Below are positions 60,904 to 64,000 of a stretch of 64,000 bases of DNA, in pieces. The notes beneath the pieces are model-generated. The model was given only the letters and a program-made list of their open reading frames with translations. It was not told the origin of the DNA and ran no database searches. This DNA comes from Excoecaria cochinchinensis. Taxonomy: Eukaryota > Streptophyta > Magnoliopsida > Malpighiales > Euphorbiaceae. The stretch is taken from the NCBI GenBank assembly GCA_947683425.1, contig CANTUQ010000159.1:7702001-7766000 (forward strand), given 5' to 3'. Positions within the stretch are counted from its first letter, which is position 1. Every line of letters starts with the position of its first letter. Made by a program: the position numbers and the translations under genes.

Positions 60904-61835
60904 GCCAACGAAATTAAATAAATGAAAATGAAGAAGGTAAATAAACATGGAATAGAAAATAATAATGTTTAGACATAAAATAAAAAAAAATAAACTAAAA
61001 TAAAATGAAAGGAAATAGCAAAAATAAATAGATCCAAGAATCTTTACCCTCAGATTTGATGATTTAGAAGCAAGATATCTCAATCTATTTTTGCTTGTCA
61101 AGATTTAAAAATAAACTCAAAAACATTTATCAAAAAAATCAAGAACACAAAAAAACTCAAAAAATTGGTTTTTCATGTTTGATGAGAAAAAACCAAGTTA
61201 AGGAAATTGATTTTCCTTCCTCAAGTTCACCAAATATTTTCTAGATCTAAAAAAAATCAAGAAAGATGAAGAGAAGATAAAGAAAATAAAATTTTCCTCT
61301 AAAAAATGGGGTTTTGTCTCAAGAAAACCCTCTCCCAACTCTCTCCAAAAATCCCCCTTTTCTCTCACCAAAATATTTTATTTATACCCATTCTCAAGAA
61401 AAATCCTAATCTAATTAAGAAAATAATTTAAAAATCAAAAAAAGCTTAAAAAATGGGTTAAAAACCCCAAAATGGCCAAAAAATGATTTTCGGTGGAAAA
61501 TGAGGAAAAAGGGGCGAGAAGGGGCGCTGGGCACGCCTGCGGCCAGACCTCGTACGCTGACGTGCGGCTGTACGTTGCGCGCGTGGCCGTGACTGCTAGT
61601 CGTCAAATTTTTTTATTATTTTTTTAAAACGAAACTTTTTGACACAAAATTAACACTTCCAACCTTTACTTTTTTATTTTTATTTTTTTAAAAAATATAT
61701 ATTTTTTATGTATTTTCTAAAAAAATAATCTTGACAAGGAGATGATCGATCCTCGCTTTCTTGCCGATGAATCGGTACTTATTTTTATCATTGGGTAATC
61801 ATGATCTTTGACCGCCTCGGAACCTGGTGTCTACA
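59541..61835 (-). repeat. 3' LTR of element F
   Basis: On the minus strand it starts TGTAGACACCAGGTTCCGAG and ends GCGCGTTAGA, where A ends GCGCGTCACA; the terminal CA has become GA. It has a GC-rich cluster at 61515-61600 and the trinucleotide tract at 60732-60903 at the places where A has its palindromes and microsatellite. Confidence 0.88.
60732..60903. repeat. (AAT)n/(AAC)n microsatellite in the F LTR
   Basis: AAT runs are interrupted by AAC blocks; on the minus strand this is ATT/GTT as in the A 3' LTR. The long Leu-rich and Tyr-rich ORFs here are artefacts. Confidence 0.96.
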
Positions 61836-61850
61836 GTTTCCCCCAATTTT
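61836..61850 (-). other. Polypurine tract of element F
   Basis: Minus strand AAAATTGGGGGAAAC directly before TGTAGACACC. Confidence 0.85.
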
Positions 61851-61990
61851 AGGGAAAGTAGCACGTAGATGCCTAGGTGAGCCAAAATTCAGAAAAAGGA
61901 AAGAAGGGCATACCTAAGGCGGCTGTCTTCTAGACTAGTTATTGTTGGGGTGGTTGTCGCCATGTTGTCGGCATGTTGTCCTTTGTTGCA

Positions 61991-62425
61991 GCGGTAGTGC
62001 CGTGAGCGTGCTAACCCTCCACGGAGTGGTAGTGCCGTCATCGTGCTAACCCTTCTGAAGTGGTAGTGCCGTGGTCGTGATAACCTTCTGGAGAATGATA
62101 ATGCTACCATCGTGCTAACCCTTCTGAGATTTGAAGCGGTAGTGCCATAATTGTGCTAACCCTCCGTAGAGCGGTGGTGCCGTCATCGTGCTAACTCTTC
62201 TGAAGTGGTAGTGCCGTGGTCGTGCTAACATTCCGTAGAATGGTAGTGCTGCTATCATGCTAACCCTTTTGAGTTTTGAAGTGGTAGTGTCGTGATCATG
62301 CTAACCCTCCGTAGAGTGGTAGTGCCATCATCATGCTAACCCTTCTGAAGTGGTAGTGCCGTGGTCATGCTAACCTTCTATAGAATGGTAGTGCCTCCAT
62401 CGTGCTAACCCTTCTGAGTTTTAAA
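61991..62425 (-). repeat. Higher-order tandem array, 3 x 145 bp of four monomers each, element F
   Basis: Three blocks start at 61991, 62136 and 62281, each exactly 145 bp. Each is four monomers of 35, 34, 35 and 41 bp with a GTGGTAGTGCCGTCATCGTG-like core. The fourth monomer of every block ends with the extra GAGTTTTGAA-type tail. The minus-strand core GGTTAGCACGATGACGGCAC is the same monomer as in the A array. Confidence 0.94.
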
Positions 62426-64000
62426 GTGGTGCCCCCTAAGAGGTCTTTGGTTGATTGCCTCATGTGAGGTCTTTGGTTGGTTGTTTGGATTGGTGTTTTG
62501 ATTGATGTCGTCACTCATCTTTTGTCGGTTTTCACATCGAATCTCTCTTTCCGCAAAAATTTGGAAAGCCAAATATACAGGAAAAATGGCGAGCATGCAC
62601 GTGAAATGTATGTGTCATGCAACAATCAGGACAAGAATTCATCTAAGTGAGTTTGAAGACGATAGCCAGATTGAGCTCAATTTGCGGTAGGATCGATGTC
62701 CTTTGGAATTGCTCTTGAATTTTATGCCCTTTTGGGATAATGAGGTTCTCATCTGATACCTGTAGTCATTCTTTCAAGGTAGTGTGTCCCTTGTGGATTT
62801 TCATACTAGCTTTTCTCGGAGGGAAATGCGTCCTTTTCGGATTTTCACATAACCCTGTGCTTTATTTTTTCCTGGAATAGACCCAACCCACCCACTCCAG
62901 CGGCTTTTATCCATTTATTTTTTTGTAGGGCAGACTGCTTGTTTCTAGGTTTTCACCCTGCCCTTTGGCCTAACTTTTGCTTAGAGAGCCAGTCACGGTT
63001 TTCATCTCTAATGGCCTCTTTTTTTTAAATTTTTTTTATTTGCAGATTGTAAGAGAGATTGAAGTTGTTACTAGAGATTCTTCAAGGGTTATCAGCACGT
63101 GCTTACGTCCTAGATCGTAGTCGCATGAGCTTGGTTCTTCTCATGATGGTGCTATAGAATTAGCTTTACAGTTGATAACAGGATGGATTGGCTGAAGCAT
63201 CTGAGTAGTGAGAGTAGCAGAGGGTAGATAGCATCAATGTGCTGATTTTATGCCGGAACTAGACAACTTTGAGTATGCAAAATGAACTACTCTGATCACA
63301 TCAATATGATTGCATAAATGCATATATTTCAATTTGATTTCATGACACATGATCATCATCTGATGTCAATCCTGGGAAAAACAAGACCTCATCTAATTTA
63401 AGAGTAAATCCTGAAAGCATCAGACTCCTATTATTAATCAGCCTTCTCGGCTTTTCATTACTGAAGATTTTCTCTCAGCCCTCTTTTTTCTCTCTCTCTT
63501 TTTATTTTTCTTCTTTCCCCTTTTCATTTTTTTTAGCCTTTGCCATGAAACCTCCTTCAGCCTATCGATGTTGACTGAATTTGTTTTCATCTTCGTTAGT
63601 CGGGAAGTCTGCTTCTTTTGACGGTGTTCCTTTTTAGCATCAAGGCTTTCCCTTGACCCTTGTGCAAACTGGCTTAAATAGTGAGTTTTTTCGCTTGAAT
63701 TTTGACCGTGAAAGTCCGTATCTTCCTTTTGTTGGCTTTGGTGGCTCAATTTCTAAAGTACCATTAATGGTTGAGATTAGGTTACAAGTTAGGCTAGGAT
63801 GATTTAGGGCAAAACTGTGGTTCTTTTTTTCCTCATCTCCTTTTTTCTCTTTTTTTTTTCCTTTTTTTGTTTTTTTAGTAGAGGTAAGACTGTGGCCTTT
63901 TTTTTAGATACAAAGTTTCGCTTGTCTTGAATTTGATGTGGCCCCTTGATGATCGGAGTTTGATTTTGTTGGGTTATATTGTGTGTGTCCTAGATATTGA
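62426..64000 (-). other. 3' untranslated region of element F
   Basis: This is noncoding. It holds blocks shared with A and E: CCAGCGGCTTTTATCCATTT near 62899, the AAGGTAGTGTGTCCCTTGTG stretch at 62778, and CTCCTATTATTAATCAGCC with TTTTCTCTCAGCC near 63425-63480. T-rich runs near 63010 and 63840. ORFs in it, such as the Lys-rich one at 63438-63749, are low-complexity readings. Confidence 0.7.

Larger units (their letters stand above)
59541..64000 (-). mobile_element. Element F: Tat retrotransposon, 3' LTR and 3' region (runs off the right edge)
   Basis: Minus strand 3' end of a Tat element close to A: LTR 59541-61835 (2295 bp), PPT (61836-61850), tandem array (61991-62425), and 3' region with the same blocks as A. 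The coding part lies beyond 64000. It inserted into LTR fragment K; the duplicated target cannot be checked. Confidence 0.9.

Noticed and set aside
63438..63749. Lys/Arg-rich 103-residue ORF on the minus strand
   Set aside because: It is a reading of CT-rich low-complexity sequence in the F 3' region; A and E do not keep it open.

Overview
The window is plant nuclear DNA, most likely from a eudicot. It is repetitive heterochromatin-like sequence made almost wholly of nested LTR retrotransposons plus one Mutator-like DNA transposon. The signs are LTRs of 0.4-4.9 kb, primer binding sites for initiator-Met tRNA (TGGTATCAGAGC) and for a Tat/Ogre-type primer (TGGCGACTCCGCTGGGGA), Ty3/gypsy Tat and Tekay-like chromovirus proteins, Ty1/copia proteins, a plant MuDR-type transposase fragment and a broken plant LRR-receptor kinase fragment. 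I cannot name the species. I see no host gene that is clearly intact, and no rRNA, tRNA or CRISPR.

Layout. (1) 1-17681: a minus-strand chromovirus-like Ty3 element 'B' (gag at 1-441, PBS, 5' LTR) whose LTR is split by a complete plus-strand Tat element 'A' (657-15221, TSD CATAC on both sides). (2) 17682-23369: the 3' end of an older plus-strand Ty3 element 'H', with PPT and a single 4.9 kb LTR; B landed in it. (3) 23442-27275: a Mutator-like element with 111-bp terminal inverted repeats. Its transposase gene has lost the catalytic core, and a small spliced GRF zinc-finger/membrane gene runs convergently. (4) about 28026-34443: a decayed minus-strand Ty1/copia element 'J' whose leader is packed with CACGTG palindromes. 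(5) about 34620-34995: an LRR receptor kinase pseudogene scrap. (6) 36050-51051: a plus-strand Tork/Tnt1-like copia element 'C' (TSD AGTTG), split in its protease by a complete minus-strand Tekay-like element 'D' (37690-47381, TSD CTGCC). C itself sits in, or next to, the LTR of another copia-type element 'G', whose LTR end and PBS are at 51555/51557. (7) 51640-58830: a minus-strand Tat derivative 'E' with LTR, leader and gag but no pol, and a 1056-bp tandem duplication in its 3' region. (8) 58877-59540: a chromovirus-like LTR piece 'K', cut by the 3' LTR of a third Tat element 'F' (59541 to beyond 64000, minus strand).

All retroelement ORFs are interrupted. Where a stop replaces a conserved codon it is nearly always CAA, CAG, CGA or TGG changed to a stop, the pattern expected from deamination of methylated cytosine. 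Much of the reading frame is otherwise kept, so most elements look fairly young but silenced.

The most unusual theme is that nearly every family here, although unrelated, carries its own cluster of short GC-rich palindromes in the LTR or leader. The two best Tat copies also carry tandem repeats with higher-order structure just upstream of the 3' LTR. The MULE with its convergent GRF gene is the other item worth follow-up. Letters A-K are my own labels. Many ORFs have no ATG where homology starts, and such starts are given as approximate.
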